From: Fidelibacterota bacterium
GTDB lineage: Bacteria; Fidelibacterota; Marinisomatia; Marinisomatales; UBA1611
Direction: 5' to 3'
DNA length: 14,621 bases
NCBI GenBank assembly: GCA_015658495.1
Contig: DQOT01000174.1
Location: 1 to 14,621 of the forward strand
The notes below the pieces were generated by a model, which did not search any database, had not been told where the DNA came from, and was given only the letters and a program-made list of their open reading frames with translations. This document shows positions 1 through 8,036 of the stretch, piece by piece. Position numbers and translations under genes: made by a program. Position 1 is the stretch's first letter; every line of letters begins with the position of its first letter.

Positions 1-977
1 GTCATATCCCAGAAATCAATAGCATCTTTTGTATTATACTTCCCGGATTCCACCACATCTTTTGCAAAAAGCCAGGAACAGGTGACCTTGCATTTATCAA
101 CGCCATCAGGACAAACCGTATGATACATGACATATTCTGGGTGGAGACTCAAAAGCATATTAGGAAAGATGGCATAGTAATACACCCGGTTTAGGTTTTC
201 ATCTTTTACACCATCCAAAGGCGGACAACAGAGTTCACCGCTGGCTGTGATACTGTTTTTGTCATCATTAAAATCCATATAACCGCCGAGAAAAGGACCA
301 TCATGGAGATCATTCCGCCCACCCATGTAATTGTGAATGGCCGCCAGTTCGGGATGAAGAATGGGACAGTGGTAACATTCGCAATAATTTTGGATTACCA
401 ATTTCCAATTCCCGTTCACTGAATATTCTTTCGTTCCCTGAACGACCAAATCAGAAATATTCCATGGACTGAAGCGATCTTTTATTGGGGCGAAAACAGA
501 ATCGAAATCTTCTGGTTCATCACTCAAGTTAATAAAAATAAATCCTTCCCATTCTTTCAGTGCTACGGAATGAAGCGGGTAATCTTCTTTCTTAAATCCG
601 ACCACCGCATCCATATGTGGGGCACCGATTAGTTTACCCTTCAAGTCATAAGTCCAGCCGTGGTAGCAGCATTGGATAGATTTTGAAAATTGACCGGCCG
701 CTTTTTCGCAGATTCGAGTTCCACGATGTCGGCATACATTAAAGTGGGCTTTCAAATCTCCATTTTCGTCCCGCAGAATAATAACGCTCTCCGTGTCAAT
801 ATTGATCACCTTATATTGGCCATTTTCTGCCAAGTCTAATGATCGTCCAGCACAGATCCAATTATACAGGAAAAGATTTTCGTACTCTTTTTGGAGAATG
901 TCCGAACTGGTATAATATTCCCGCCCAAGGGTGTGGGCGCCGGGTTTGAGCGTTTCGGCTGTTTTTCTAAAGGTCAT
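1..977 (-). CDS. Rieske non-heme iron oxygenase, alpha subunit (C-terminus outside window)
   Basis: Aromatic-ring-hydroxylating/demethylating Rieske oxygenase, 325 codons in the window, with the 3' end cut off at position 1. The Rieske [2Fe-2S] ligands are visible as C82-x-H84 and C103-x2-H106 (followed by GWTY). The mononuclear iron site has H203 and H208 in the string ECYHCPILHP, with D324 in DFWDM as the likely third facial-triad ligand, so the catalytic set is complete. The ECYHC context resembles the branch that attacks quaternary amines and betaines (glycine betaine monooxygenase, stachydrine demethylase, carnitine monooxygenase) more than classical aromatic dioxygenases; that assignment is inference. 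A reductase partner is not seen in the window. The ATG overlaps the stop of the upstream FAD gene as ATGA (974-977), which indicates translational coupling. Expected full length for the family is about 370-430 residues. Confidence 0.9.
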   Translation of the reverse strand, partial: MTFRKTAETLKPGAHTLGREYYTSSDILQKEYENLFLYNWICAGRSLDLAENGQYKVINIDTESVIILRDENGDLKAHFNVCRHRGTRICEKAAGQFSKSIQCCYHGWTYDLKGKLIGAPHMDAVVGFKKEDYPLHSVALKEWEGFIFINLSDEPEDFDSVFAPIKDRFSPWNISDLVVQGTKEYSVNGNWKLVIQNYCECYHCPILHPELAAIHNYMGGRNDLHDGPFLGGYMDFNDDKNSITASGELCCPPLDGVKDENLNRVYYYAIFPNMLLSLHPEYVMYHTVCPDGVDKCKVTCSWLFAKDVVESGKYNTKDAIDFWDM

Positions 978-2542
978 CTTTTCAGGATTTCCCGTGCTGC
1001 ATTAAATCCATTGGTACAATGAAGTCCGCCGCCTGGATGGGTTCCCGGTCCGCAAAGATATAGATTTTCTATGGGTGATTTATATTGGGCAGAACTCATG
1101 GTGGGACGCATGAAGAAAAACTGATCCAAGGTCATTTCACCATGATTCAAATTCCCTTCGGTTAATCCGAATTGTTTTTCTAAATCCACTGGGGAAAGTA
1201 CGGATGATGATTCTATTATGGATGAAAAACCAGGACTATAATTTTCCAAAACGCGAATCACATTATTTTTTAATTGTTCTTTCAATTCATCAGACCAATT
1301 TTGATTTCGCAAATGATAAGGGGCATATTTCACCGTGGCGGATAAAACATGTTTTCCATTTGACCCAAAGTCGGGATTAGGAACAGAAGGGATTGTGAAT
1401 TCCACATACGGATTTTCCGCAAGCCGTCCATATTTCACCGCATCGGATGCTCGTTCTAAATATTCTATGGATGGACTAATGGAAAAAACGGTGTCCATTT
1501 GGTCTTCAGAAATTCCATTTATTTTTGGTAAATCATTTAGAGCAAAATGGATTCGCGCAGCACTACCCCGGTATTTGATATTTCTTAATTGTGTATGAAA
1601 ATTGGGATTCAGTTTTGATGCGCCGATAAGATTGATAAATGTATTCTGTGGATCCAATCCCGATACGACCGTGTTCGTTTCAAGTATTTCTCCATCATCT
1701 AAGGATAAACCGCTGCAAATTCCATTCTCAACATTAATGGCGCTGACTTTTGAGTGAGTCCGAATTTCAACATTGGCAGATTCAGCGAACGCTCTCAATG
1801 CATTTACCAATTCGCTCGTACCGCCTTTTACAAATTGCGCATTGTGGAACATGCCACCGCTATGAACGTGCTGGTGCAAAAGATTATATCCTGTGGCTGC
1901 AGAAAAAGGGCCGAATGATAAATGGTGAATTCCCGCTGTAGATACGGCAGATCGAAGCAATTCATTCTCAAACCATTCATCCATCAACTCCGGCATCATC
2001 ATGGGAATAACCCGCATGAGATCCACCAATCCCCGCGTGCCGTGTTTGGTCAAAGGTCCCAGCATGGATCGCATTCCCAACGCTTCTTTCAGTCCCACAT
2101 TAGGTAGGCTGGGCGGTGTCAATTCATAAAGTTTTTCTAAAAAGTGAGTCAGGTTACGAATGTATTCCGTGAAATCTTCCCACACTTTTGCATCTTTTTC
2201 TGAATGGTTCGCAATGGATTCAGCGGTTTGTTTTGGATTACGGTGGAATGCAATATGAAGGCTTTCATTCCCCAGCGCAATTCGAACCACATCCGGTTTA
2301 ATTAATTCTAATCCGTGTGCATTCAGATCCAATTGTTTCATGACCCGTGGATCAATCCATTTCACCACATCGTTGAACACATTACATTTAAAACCAGGAG
2401 CGAATTCTGTAGTCGATGCCAATCCGCCAATTTGGTTTCTTGCTTCCAGCAGCAAAACACTTTTACCGGATTTCCCCAAAATGGAAGCGGTAACCAAACT
2501 GTTCATCCCACCACCGATAACTATGATATCGTAATGTGTCAT
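974..2542 (-). CDS. PYROXD2/phytoene-dehydrogenase-like FAD oxidoreductase (copy A)
   Basis: FAD-dependent oxidoreductase of the COG1233/PYROXD2 type, 522 residues. An N-terminal Rossmann FAD motif (residues 10-15, GGGMNS) is followed by an acidic ribose-binding residue in LLLEARNQIGG. The C-terminal FAD-contacting segment CGPGTHPGGG is present. The last position of the GxGxxG motif is Ser instead of Gly, unlike its neighbour (GGGHNG). It is a diverged tandem paralogue of the gene immediately upstream. An ORF can be extended to a TTG at 2548, but the ATG at 2542 shares its first base with the upstream TAA (TAATG), the usual arrangement for re-initiation, so I take that ATG. Substrate unknown; family members are often annotated only as amine or carotenoid oxidoreductases. 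The neighbouring C1-transfer and Rieske genes suggest a role in oxidising a nitrogen compound (inference). Confidence 0.88.
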   Translation of the reverse strand: MTHYDIIVIGGGMNSLVTASILGKSGKSVLLLEARNQIGGLASTTEFAPGFKCNVFNDVVKWIDPRVMKQLDLNAHGLELIKPDVVRIALGNESLHIAFHRNPKQTAESIANHSEKDAKVWEDFTEYIRNLTHFLEKLYELTPPSLPNVGLKEALGMRSMLGPLTKHGTRGLVDLMRVIPMMMPELMDEWFENELLRSAVSTAGIHHLSFGPFSAATGYNLLHQHVHSGGMFHNAQFVKGGTSELVNALRAFAESANVEIRTHSKVSAINVENGICSGLSLDDGEILETNTVVSGLDPQNTFINLIGASKLNPNFHTQLRNIKYRGSAARIHFALNDLPKINGISEDQMDTVFSISPSIEYLERASDAVKYGRLAENPYVEFTIPSVPNPDFGSNGKHVLSATVKYAPYHLRNQNWSDELKEQLKNNVIRVLENYSPGFSSIIESSSVLSPVDLEKQFGLTEGNLNHGEMTLDQFFFMRPTMSSAQYKSPIENLYLCGPGTHPGGGLHCTNGFNAAREILKR

Positions 2543-4122
2543 TACCAATCCATCAAAATCTTTTTAGCCGCCATCTCACCGGGGGAACCGGTAATGCCAC
2601 CGCCGGGATGGGTGCCAGATCCGCATTGAAAATAATTTTTAATGGGTGTTTTATAATTGGCCCACTTTACGGCTGGACGCATGACAAACAATTGTTGAAG
2701 CGTCAATTCGCCATGGAAAATATTTCCTTCCGTCAAGCCAAAAGTGGATTCCAGATCCGCTGGCGTAAGCACCTGCCGATGCAAAATGATATCCTTGATA
2801 TTGGGAGCATAGCGAGCGATGGTATTGATGACTGCATCCCCAAAAGCTTCCCGTTTTTGGTCGTTCCAGCCACCCTTTAGATCATAAGGTGCATACTGAA
2901 TAAAACAGGACATAACATGTTTCCCCGGGGGTGCCATATCAGGATCCAGAACTGATGGGAGAATAATATCCATAAACGGTTCTTGAGAAAAATTGCCATA
3001 CTTGGCATCATCATAAGCACGCTCTAAATGATCATAACTGGGGCTGATTGAAATGGCGCCCCGAAGATGATGACCATCACCGGGCAAGCAAGTAAAGTCA
3101 GGGAGTGCATCCAATGCCAAATTCACTTTACCCGATGATCCACGAATGCGGAAATTTTTAATATCGGTCACAAAATCCGAAGGCAAATCGCTCTCATTCA
3201 CCATTTTCAAAAAGGATAGTTTTGGGTCCAATCCGGAGATGACAATATCTGAACTGTATTCATCTCCATTTTCAAGGGCAACACCCACAGCGCAACAATT
3301 TTTTACAACAACTTTTTCTACAGGCGCTTCTGTCATGATGTCTGCACCAAAATGTTCAGCGGATCGAGCGATGGCCATACTTACTGCGCCGGTACCGCCC
3401 CGCTGAAATCCCCAGGCGCGGAAGGAACCATCAATGTCACCCATATAATGGTGAAGCATCACATAGGCCGAACCGGGTGATCGCGGTCCCATGAAAGTGC
3501 CAATAATACCACTGGCAGACATGGTGGCTTTCAAAGGCTCAAACTCAAACCATTCATCCAAGAAGTCCGCCGAACTCATGGTCATGAGTTTGATCAAATA
3601 TTCAAATTGTTCGCTGCTTAAGGATTTAAAGTGGTCCAATAATTTTTTCATGGCGCTCATATCAGACAGACTGGGACGAATGGCATTAGGTGCAATGGTT
3701 TCCAAAATGGGCCGCACAGCCATGCCGATTTGACCCATGGCAGGACCAAACCGCATATAGGTTTCCGCATCCTTTGGCGAGTGCCGATAAATTTCACGGT
3801 AAGTTTCATCCGCATCAGCGGTACGGAGTAGAAAATCATTATCCAATGGTGTAAATGTGCTTTCAAGTGGAAGTAGTTCTAAACCGAACTTGGGCAGCAT
3901 AAGCTCCCGCATCACATTTGCTTTCATCAAACTCACCACGTAGGAACAAACTGTAAATTTAAATCCGGGATAAATTTCTTCTGTTACCGCCGCGCCGCCT
4001 AAAACATGTCGCCGTTCCAAAACCAGCACCTTTTTCCCTGCACGACCCAAATAGGCCGCTGCAGTAAGACCATTATGTCCACCACCGATGACAATGGCAT
4101 CATATTTTTTTACTGGGGACAT
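2542..4122 (-). CDS. PYROXD2/phytoene-dehydrogenase-like FAD oxidoreductase (copy B)
   Basis: 526-residue FAD oxidoreductase of the same COG1233/PYROXD2 family as the following gene. The canonical GGGHNG dinucleotide-binding motif lies at residues 13-18, the ribose-binding Glu at 36 (VLVLER), then VLGGAAVTEE. The conserved C-terminal CGSGTHPGGGITGSPG segment is present. Two full-length paralogues side by side may form a hetero-oligomer or act on successive intermediates (inference). The start is well supported: AGGA at 4130-4133 stands 7 nt before the ATG, inside the end of the upstream GcvT-like gene, which overlaps it by 13 bp. No transmembrane segment or signal peptide is apparent, so it is probably cytoplasmic. 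The specific substrate cannot be deduced. Confidence 0.9.
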   Translation of the reverse strand: MSPVKKYDAIVIGGGHNGLTAAAYLGRAGKKVLVLERRHVLGGAAVTEEIYPGFKFTVCSYVVSLMKANVMRELMLPKFGLELLPLESTFTPLDNDFLLRTADADETYREIYRHSPKDAETYMRFGPAMGQIGMAVRPILETIAPNAIRPSLSDMSAMKKLLDHFKSLSSEQFEYLIKLMTMSSADFLDEWFEFEPLKATMSASGIIGTFMGPRSPGSAYVMLHHYMGDIDGSFRAWGFQRGGTGAVSMAIARSAEHFGADIMTEAPVEKVVVKNCCAVGVALENGDEYSSDIVISGLDPKLSFLKMVNESDLPSDFVTDIKNFRIRGSSGKVNLALDALPDFTCLPGDGHHLRGAISISPSYDHLERAYDDAKYGNFSQEPFMDIILPSVLDPDMAPPGKHVMSCFIQYAPYDLKGGWNDQKREAFGDAVINTIARYAPNIKDIILHRQVLTPADLESTFGLTEGNIFHGELTLQQLFVMRPAVKWANYKTPIKNYFQCGSGTHPGGGITGSPGEMAAKKILMDW

Positions 4123-5339
4123 GACCGTTTCCTTTCTGGATCAAAAAATGGTGTTTCCACGATTCGTGCCGGGGTTAGTTTCCTAAAATGTTCTACTTTC
4201 AATTCGAAATCCAATTGAGTGTTTTCTTTGGCATATTCTGCCTTCACATGGGCCAGTGCAATATACCGTTTAAGGATGGGAGACCAGCACCCGCTGGTAG
4301 CATACCCCACTTGTTCATTCCCTTTATACAAAGGCGTGCTGGTTCGCCAGGCGGTGGATGGAAGTCCCGGCGCCAGACCCACTTTTCGGTAATGGGCTTC
4401 CAATTCATCCCACTGAATTTCAATACCGACAAATTCCCATTCCGGCCCCCGGGCTTGCTCTGCTTCCAATGCTTTTTTGCCGATAAAATCTTTTTTCTTC
4501 ATTTTTACAGCCCAGCCTAACCCTAATTCGTAGGGTGACGATTTCCGGGATTGAATAATGGCGTGACGTGTAGAAATATAATCCACATCCAGAAGAATCA
4601 AACCCGCTTCGATCCGTGCCATATCCAAAGCTTGGAGTCCGGTGGGTGTAATACCATAAGATTTCCCTTTTTCTAACAGAAGGTCCCACACAGCCAATGC
4701 ATCTTTGGGATCCATCCAAATTTCGTAACCGAGATCGCCCGTATACCCCGTACGAGAAATGGTTACCGGGATGTCTCCGAAAGTGGTATCCATCATCCAG
4801 AAAAATTTTAAGCTATTTAATGAATCGGAAGCAACTTTATTAAGAATGGCTCTGGAATTGGGGCCTTGAAGCGCCAGGGCAGCAGTGGTAAATGAATCAT
4901 CTGATATAGATAAATCCATTCCTGCAGCGTTGGTTTCAATCCATTCCAAATTGGGTTCTGCACTGGTAATCCGAAATTTATTTTCTGATAATCTTTGGAC
5001 GGTGCCATCATCAATTTGTTTACCATTTTCATCACACCAGGGTGTATACATGACTTGCCCCACTTTGCTGATTTTAATATTCCGTGTTACCAATCGATCC
5101 AGAAACCGTTGTGCATCGGATCCTTCAATAATGTATTTATATAAAGGAGTGATATCTAAAAGAGCGGCCTTGGTGCGAATGGCAAAATATTCATTATCAT
5201 GAGTGAGTTCGTACTGAGTGGCAGCAAGATAGCCGGACCAACGGCGCCATTCTTGGGATTCATTCAGCTTGGATGTGCGTTCAAAAAAGGGCGATAGCTT
5301 GAGCTGCGTATGTACCGTGAATTGGTTTTCGTAACTCAT
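4110..5339 (-). CDS. GcvT-family folate-dependent aminomethyltransferase/demethylase-like protein
   Basis: 409 residues with the glycine-cleavage T-protein fold. Visible signatures are RFLDRLVTRNI (79-89), YTPWCDENGKQIDDGTVQRL (98-117, containing the conserved Asp pair D110/D111 that corresponds to the T-protein catalytic Asp), GYTGDLGYEIW (198-208) and ARIEAGL (241-247). The family transfers a one-carbon unit from an N-, O- or S-methyl donor to tetrahydrofolate. Members include GcvT, the C-terminal domain of dimethylglycine and sarcosine dehydrogenases, DmdA and LigM/DesA. No gcvH/gcvP or FAD domain is attached, so a specialised demethylase is likelier than glycine cleavage (inference). A longer reading begins at 5372, but the ATG at 5339 overlaps the upstream stop as ATGA (5336-5339) and is preferred. 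Confidence 0.87.
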   Translation of the reverse strand: MSYENQFTVHTQLKLSPFFERTSKLNESQEWRRWSGYLAATQYELTHDNEYFAIRTKAALLDITPLYKYIIEGSDAQRFLDRLVTRNIKISKVGQVMYTPWCDENGKQIDDGTVQRLSENKFRITSAEPNLEWIETNAAGMDLSISDDSFTTAALALQGPNSRAILNKVASDSLNSLKFFWMMDTTFGDIPVTISRTGYTGDLGYEIWMDPKDALAVWDLLLEKGKSYGITPTGLQALDMARIEAGLILLDVDYISTRHAIIQSRKSSPYELGLGWAVKMKKKDFIGKKALEAEQARGPEWEFVGIEIQWDELEAHYRKVGLAPGLPSTAWRTSTPLYKGNEQVGYATSGCWSPILKRYIALAHVKAEYAKENTQLDFELKVEHFRKLTPARIVETPFFDPERKRSCPQ

Positions 5340-6223
5340 TGAGTCGATCTTAAAAATGGTCGTGTTAAACAAGTGGGGCCGCCGGCACCTTTGATAGATA
5401 TTTCTGATCCATCGTAGGTATGGACATCCACGCCTTCAAATTCCAGTCGTTGTTTTGTAATTGGGTTGCCGTCAATCATGATCACTTTGCGTGGTGCCAC
5501 CGCCAAAACATTGCAGCCCATGGAGTCGTATTCTTCGTCCGGGACTTCAATCAATTTGATACCACGATCGATTAAATATTGCCTGAATGGAACCGGGAGC
5601 AACCGGGAATACACCAAATAGAGAACATGATCGATGGGGGAAATATTGCTCATGAGATGGAGACAATCTGCAGGGCCAGTCCAATGGGGTAGTGGAACGG
5701 AAATTACGTCATCCACATGATCACCCAGCAAATTTTTAAATTGACGAATGCCTTCTGCATTGGAACGATATCCTTCACCAATGGCTACGGTGCGTTCATC
5801 AATCCACACCACATCGCCACCTTCTAAAGTTCCTGGAGACTCAATGCGCCCAAGAATGGGAACGCCAATGGATTCAAAGTAGGCTTCCATGGTTTTTGAT
5901 TCGGGCACCCGTGCGTCTTTTCCCATGGTACACAGGATTACACCGCCATTCGAAACGACACAGGGATCGTGGGTGTAAACTGAATCAAGGGAAGTGGTAT
6001 CGTCAGCTGGTAAAAAATGAATTTCAACACCAGATGATTCCAGAAAACCAACCAGCTTTTCATAATCGGAAAGTGCCTTTTCATAATCAGGAATTCCAAA
6101 ATAATGGAGTTGGGGTGATTGCTCGTTTACCTTGGCCTGATTTTGATAAGCATCCTTTGGATGCTTAATCAATACACGGATTATAGGATCCACCATATTT
6201 TGGCAGCCGAAACGATTACTCAA
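5336..6223 (-). CDS. Dimethylargininase-like guanidino hydrolase (DDAH/amidinotransferase superfamily)
   Basis: 295 residues, pentein fold. Conserved pieces: SVYTHDPCVVSNGG (81-94), EGGDVVW (134-140, catalytic-site Glu134), CLHLMSNISPID with His189, MGCNVLAVAPRKV (235-247), and GGPTC near the C-terminus giving the nucleophile Cys285. The His, Glu/Asp and Cys set is complete. Family chemistry is hydrolysis of a guanidino C-N bond, e.g. N-methylarginine to citrulline plus methylamine; arginine deiminase or amidinotransferase activity cannot be excluded. Start choice: the ATG at 6196 would remove the conserved FGCQNMV segment, and the GTG at 6235 lacks a good ribosome site. The TTG at 6223 has GGAG six bases upstream and overlaps the M20 stop (TTGAGTAA). 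Its position next to an amidohydrolase and a C1-transfer gene suggests breakdown of a modified guanidino compound (inference). Confidence 0.85.
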   Translation of the reverse strand: MSNRFGCQNMVDPIIRVLIKHPKDAYQNQAKVNEQSPQLHYFGIPDYEKALSDYEKLVGFLESSGVEIHFLPADDTTSLDSVYTHDPCVVSNGGVILCTMGKDARVPESKTMEAYFESIGVPILGRIESPGTLEGGDVVWIDERTVAIGEGYRSNAEGIRQFKNLLGDHVDDVISVPLPHWTGPADCLHLMSNISPIDHVLYLVYSRLLPVPFRQYLIDRGIKLIEVPDEEYDSMGCNVLAVAPRKVIMIDGNPITKQRLEFEGVDVHTYDGSEISIKGAGGPTCLTRPFLRSTQ

Positions 6224-7486
6224 TAGTTTCTCCACACCAATTAACGATTAAATTTGCAATAATTTTAATACACATTAATACATCGTCAATTTCCACATAT
6301 TCATTGATTGAGTGCGCACGACGCACATTTCCGGGACCAAAGAGAACGGCAGGTATTTTACAGTAATTAGTAAAAAGGGCCATGTCAGCAGCGTAGGTAA
6401 CGCCCTCAATGGTTGATTCATGATGGGTTGTTTCGGTAAAACAATTGGCTAATAATTGAATGAAAGGATGGTTGGGATCCGTGTGTCCCGATTCATACTG
6501 CCCTTCAAACCATTCTACAACGGGCGGATGGTTTTTCAGCCAGGCATCTTTCAAGGCTGTTTCATGGATATATGTTTCAAAAGCCTGTCTCGCGTCACCC
6601 ACAGCTTCGCCGGGAAAAATACCAAACCTACCCTCCACAACAACCGTATCCGGTACGGATGAATGCCAGTCCCCACCTTGGATTGTGCCCAGATTAATTG
6701 GCGCCGCCTGATGGTATGATTTATAATATTCACTTTGATAGGCTGCATTTCGTTCTTGCTCAAGATTTAAAATGGACTGATGAATCAAATAGGTTTTTTC
6801 TATAGCGCTGACGCCTTCCCAGCGCATGGCACCATGGGTCGCTTTCCCGGAGATGGTTAACCGGAAATTGAGAGCACCGGAATGGATAGGACAAATATTC
6901 AAGGACGTGGGTTCTAAAACAACAGCAGCGTCTGCCGAGTAACCTTTTACAACATTTGCCAAGGTACCACAACCACCTGATTCCTCCCCCACTACTGATT
7001 GCACCATCACATTCCCGCTTGGTTTAAATCCCATCTCCTGAAGAATTTGGATTGCAAATATTCCTGAAGCTAATCCTGCTTTCATATCGCAGGAACCCCG
7101 GCCATAGATTCGCTCGTTTTTAATCGCACCAGACCAAGGCGATTCATCCCAGAGTTCCAACGAACCGGTAGGCACCACATCCACATGACCATTGAGAATA
7201 ATGGATTTCCCGCTGCCATTTTTTTCCAGTGTCCAACAACATTGTGTCGAGAATCGGGGGAATAACCGTCGTCGTTAAAAGCCGGGTGGTCTTTTAATTC
7301 ATCAAAACGGACAGGGACTTTTTCTGCAGCAAGACCGAGAGATTCAAGTTTATCCAGGATAATGGATTGTACTAGTCCTTCATCATTGGCTAAACTGGGA
7401 GACTGAACTAAAGTTTGGATAAATGAAACAATCTCATCCCGAGCAGTATTAACTGCGGAATCAATTTGGTGATTCAGGTCAAGCAT
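6216..7486 (-). CDS. M20-family metallopeptidase/deacylase (ArgE/DapE type), interrupted by a one-base frameshift
   Basis: Di-zinc amidohydrolase of the ArgE/DapE/CPG2 family. The sequence runs in two frames: residues 1-89 up to GHWKK, then the rest from the A-run at 7219-7225. Adding one A restores WKKNGSGKSIILNGHVDVVP and a 423-residue protein. In that reading the zinc and catalytic residues are all present: H101 and D103 (HVDVVP), D134 (GRGSCDMKAG), E168/E169 (GEES), LEPT, and a C-terminal His in RRAHSINEYVE. The start is the ATG at 7486 (MLDLNHQ), which overlaps the upstream stop by 8 bp with a GGA-type ribosome site before it. The family removes N-acyl groups from amino acids such as acetylornithine, acetylcitrulline and succinyl-DAP. 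The shift sits in a homopolymer, so sequencing error, slippage or a real mutation are all possible. The rest is uncorrupted, which argues against old decay. Confidence 0.85.
6230..6233 (-). promoter_or_regulatory. Shine-Dalgarno GGAG selecting the TTG start of the dimethylargininase-like gene
   Basis: GGAG is followed by six bases (AAACTA) and a TTG at 6223-6221. It lies within the last codons of the M20 gene. It is the only good ribosome-binding site among the three possible starts, so it decides the start. Confidence 0.6.
7219..7225 (-). other. A7 homopolymer at the frameshift point of the M20 gene
   Basis: Seven A residues on the coding strand (T7 on the plus strand). Reading enters as TGG AAA AAA ATG. 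A one-base backward slip of Lys-tRNA, or an eighth A in the transcript, gives AAA AAT GGC and the correct downstream frame. Confidence 0.7.
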
Positions 7487-8030
7487 TCTTTTTCCAGAAA
7501 TCTTCCAATTCCACACCCAGCCCATCAGCAACGCGATTCACATAGGCGAAATAAGAAACGATTTGGTTAATGTCTAATATGCCGCGATCAGTATAGCCAA
7601 CATCCCGGAGGCGCTCCACATCTTTCCAGATCATATCTGTGGGACGTTCGGTAAGTTTCGATGCATAGTCCAGCATGGCCATTTGTGCAGAAGAAATATT
7701 TGCGATCTTATAATCGGATTTTATTTGATGAACAAGCGATTCATCTTTCGTGAGTTTAAGAAGACCTTCTCCATGATGGGTGATTCAGTAATGGCATTGA
7801 TTGATGGATGAAACCAAAACGGCGATCATTTCCCGGTTCACACGGCGAATAGGTGATTTCCCGTACATTATGGTTTTATACAGTCGAACATGGGCATCCA
7901 GTGATTCCGGGTTCAGGCTGTGAATTTTCAGGATATTATCGACACCGCCCCGGGAATCTTTCAGTTTTGCATATTGATCTTTTAACGATCCATCCGCATC
8001 CCTTTCATTAATCGTATCAATCCAGGCCAT
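7479..8030 (-). CDS. AhpD-like peroxidase-related selenoprotein (carboxymuconolactone decarboxylase fold), UGA read as Sec82
   Basis: One 183-residue frame interrupted only by TGA at 7785-7787. Reading through gives REMIAVLVSSINQCHY-U-ITHHGEGLLKLT and continues without another stop to TGA at 7479-7481. The family (CMD/AhpD, 'uncharacterized peroxidase-related enzyme') has a CxxC..H redox motif here, and the UGA sits at the second Cys: Cys79-His-Tyr-Sec82. The AhpD proton-relay residues are at the expected spacing: Glu67 (12 before Cys79) and His86 (4 after Sec82). Both halves match the family, including the C-terminal NRVADGLGVELEDFW. UGA is an ordinary stop elsewhere in this window (copy A FAD gene, dimethylargininase, aminotransferase, and this gene's own end), so the code is not reassigned. 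A SECIS-like hairpin follows the UGA. Probable role: thiol/selenol hydroperoxidase or oxidoreductase. It lies 6 bp after queF and overlaps the M20 gene by 8 bp. A nonsense mutation is the alternative. Confidence 0.82.
7758..7771 (-). promoter_or_regulatory. Candidate bacterial SECIS hairpin
   Basis: Downstream of the UGA, nucleotides +14 to +27 can fold as GAGAA-GGUC-UUCUU: four Watson-Crick pairs plus a closing G-U, with a four-base loop. The loop starts with GG at +19/+20, which fits the general bacterial SECIS description (short stem, small apical loop, G in the first loop positions, roughly 16-37 nt after UGA). The stem is short and A-U rich, so the structure alone would be weak evidence; its position is what counts. 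Confidence 0.55.
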
Positions 8031-8036
8031 CGTTGT

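Noticed and set aside
2536..2880. 114-codon plus-strand ORF, and other plus-strand ORFs across 1335-5202
   Set aside because: They lie wholly antisense to well-conserved minus-strand genes, have no recognisable domains and no ribosome sites; they are shadows of coding sequence.
4110..5339. DMSP demethylase DmdA
   Set aside because: It shares the GcvT fold, but length, N-terminus and neighbours (FAD oxidoreductases, Rieske, guanidino hydrolase) do not point to DMSP; I keep a general GcvT-family call.
7219..7225. Classic -1 programmed frameshift heptamer in the M20 gene
   Set aside because: The in-frame context is G AAA AAA, not a perfect X XXY YYZ heptamer, and I see no strong downstream stem; single-tRNA slippage or an indel is simpler. 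Kept only as a possibility.
7479..8030. Simple pseudogene explanation for the TGA in the peroxidase-related gene
   Set aside because: The TGA falls precisely on the redox Cys, the reading frame continues with full family conservation, and a hairpin is suitably placed; a random nonsense mutation at this codon is much less likely.
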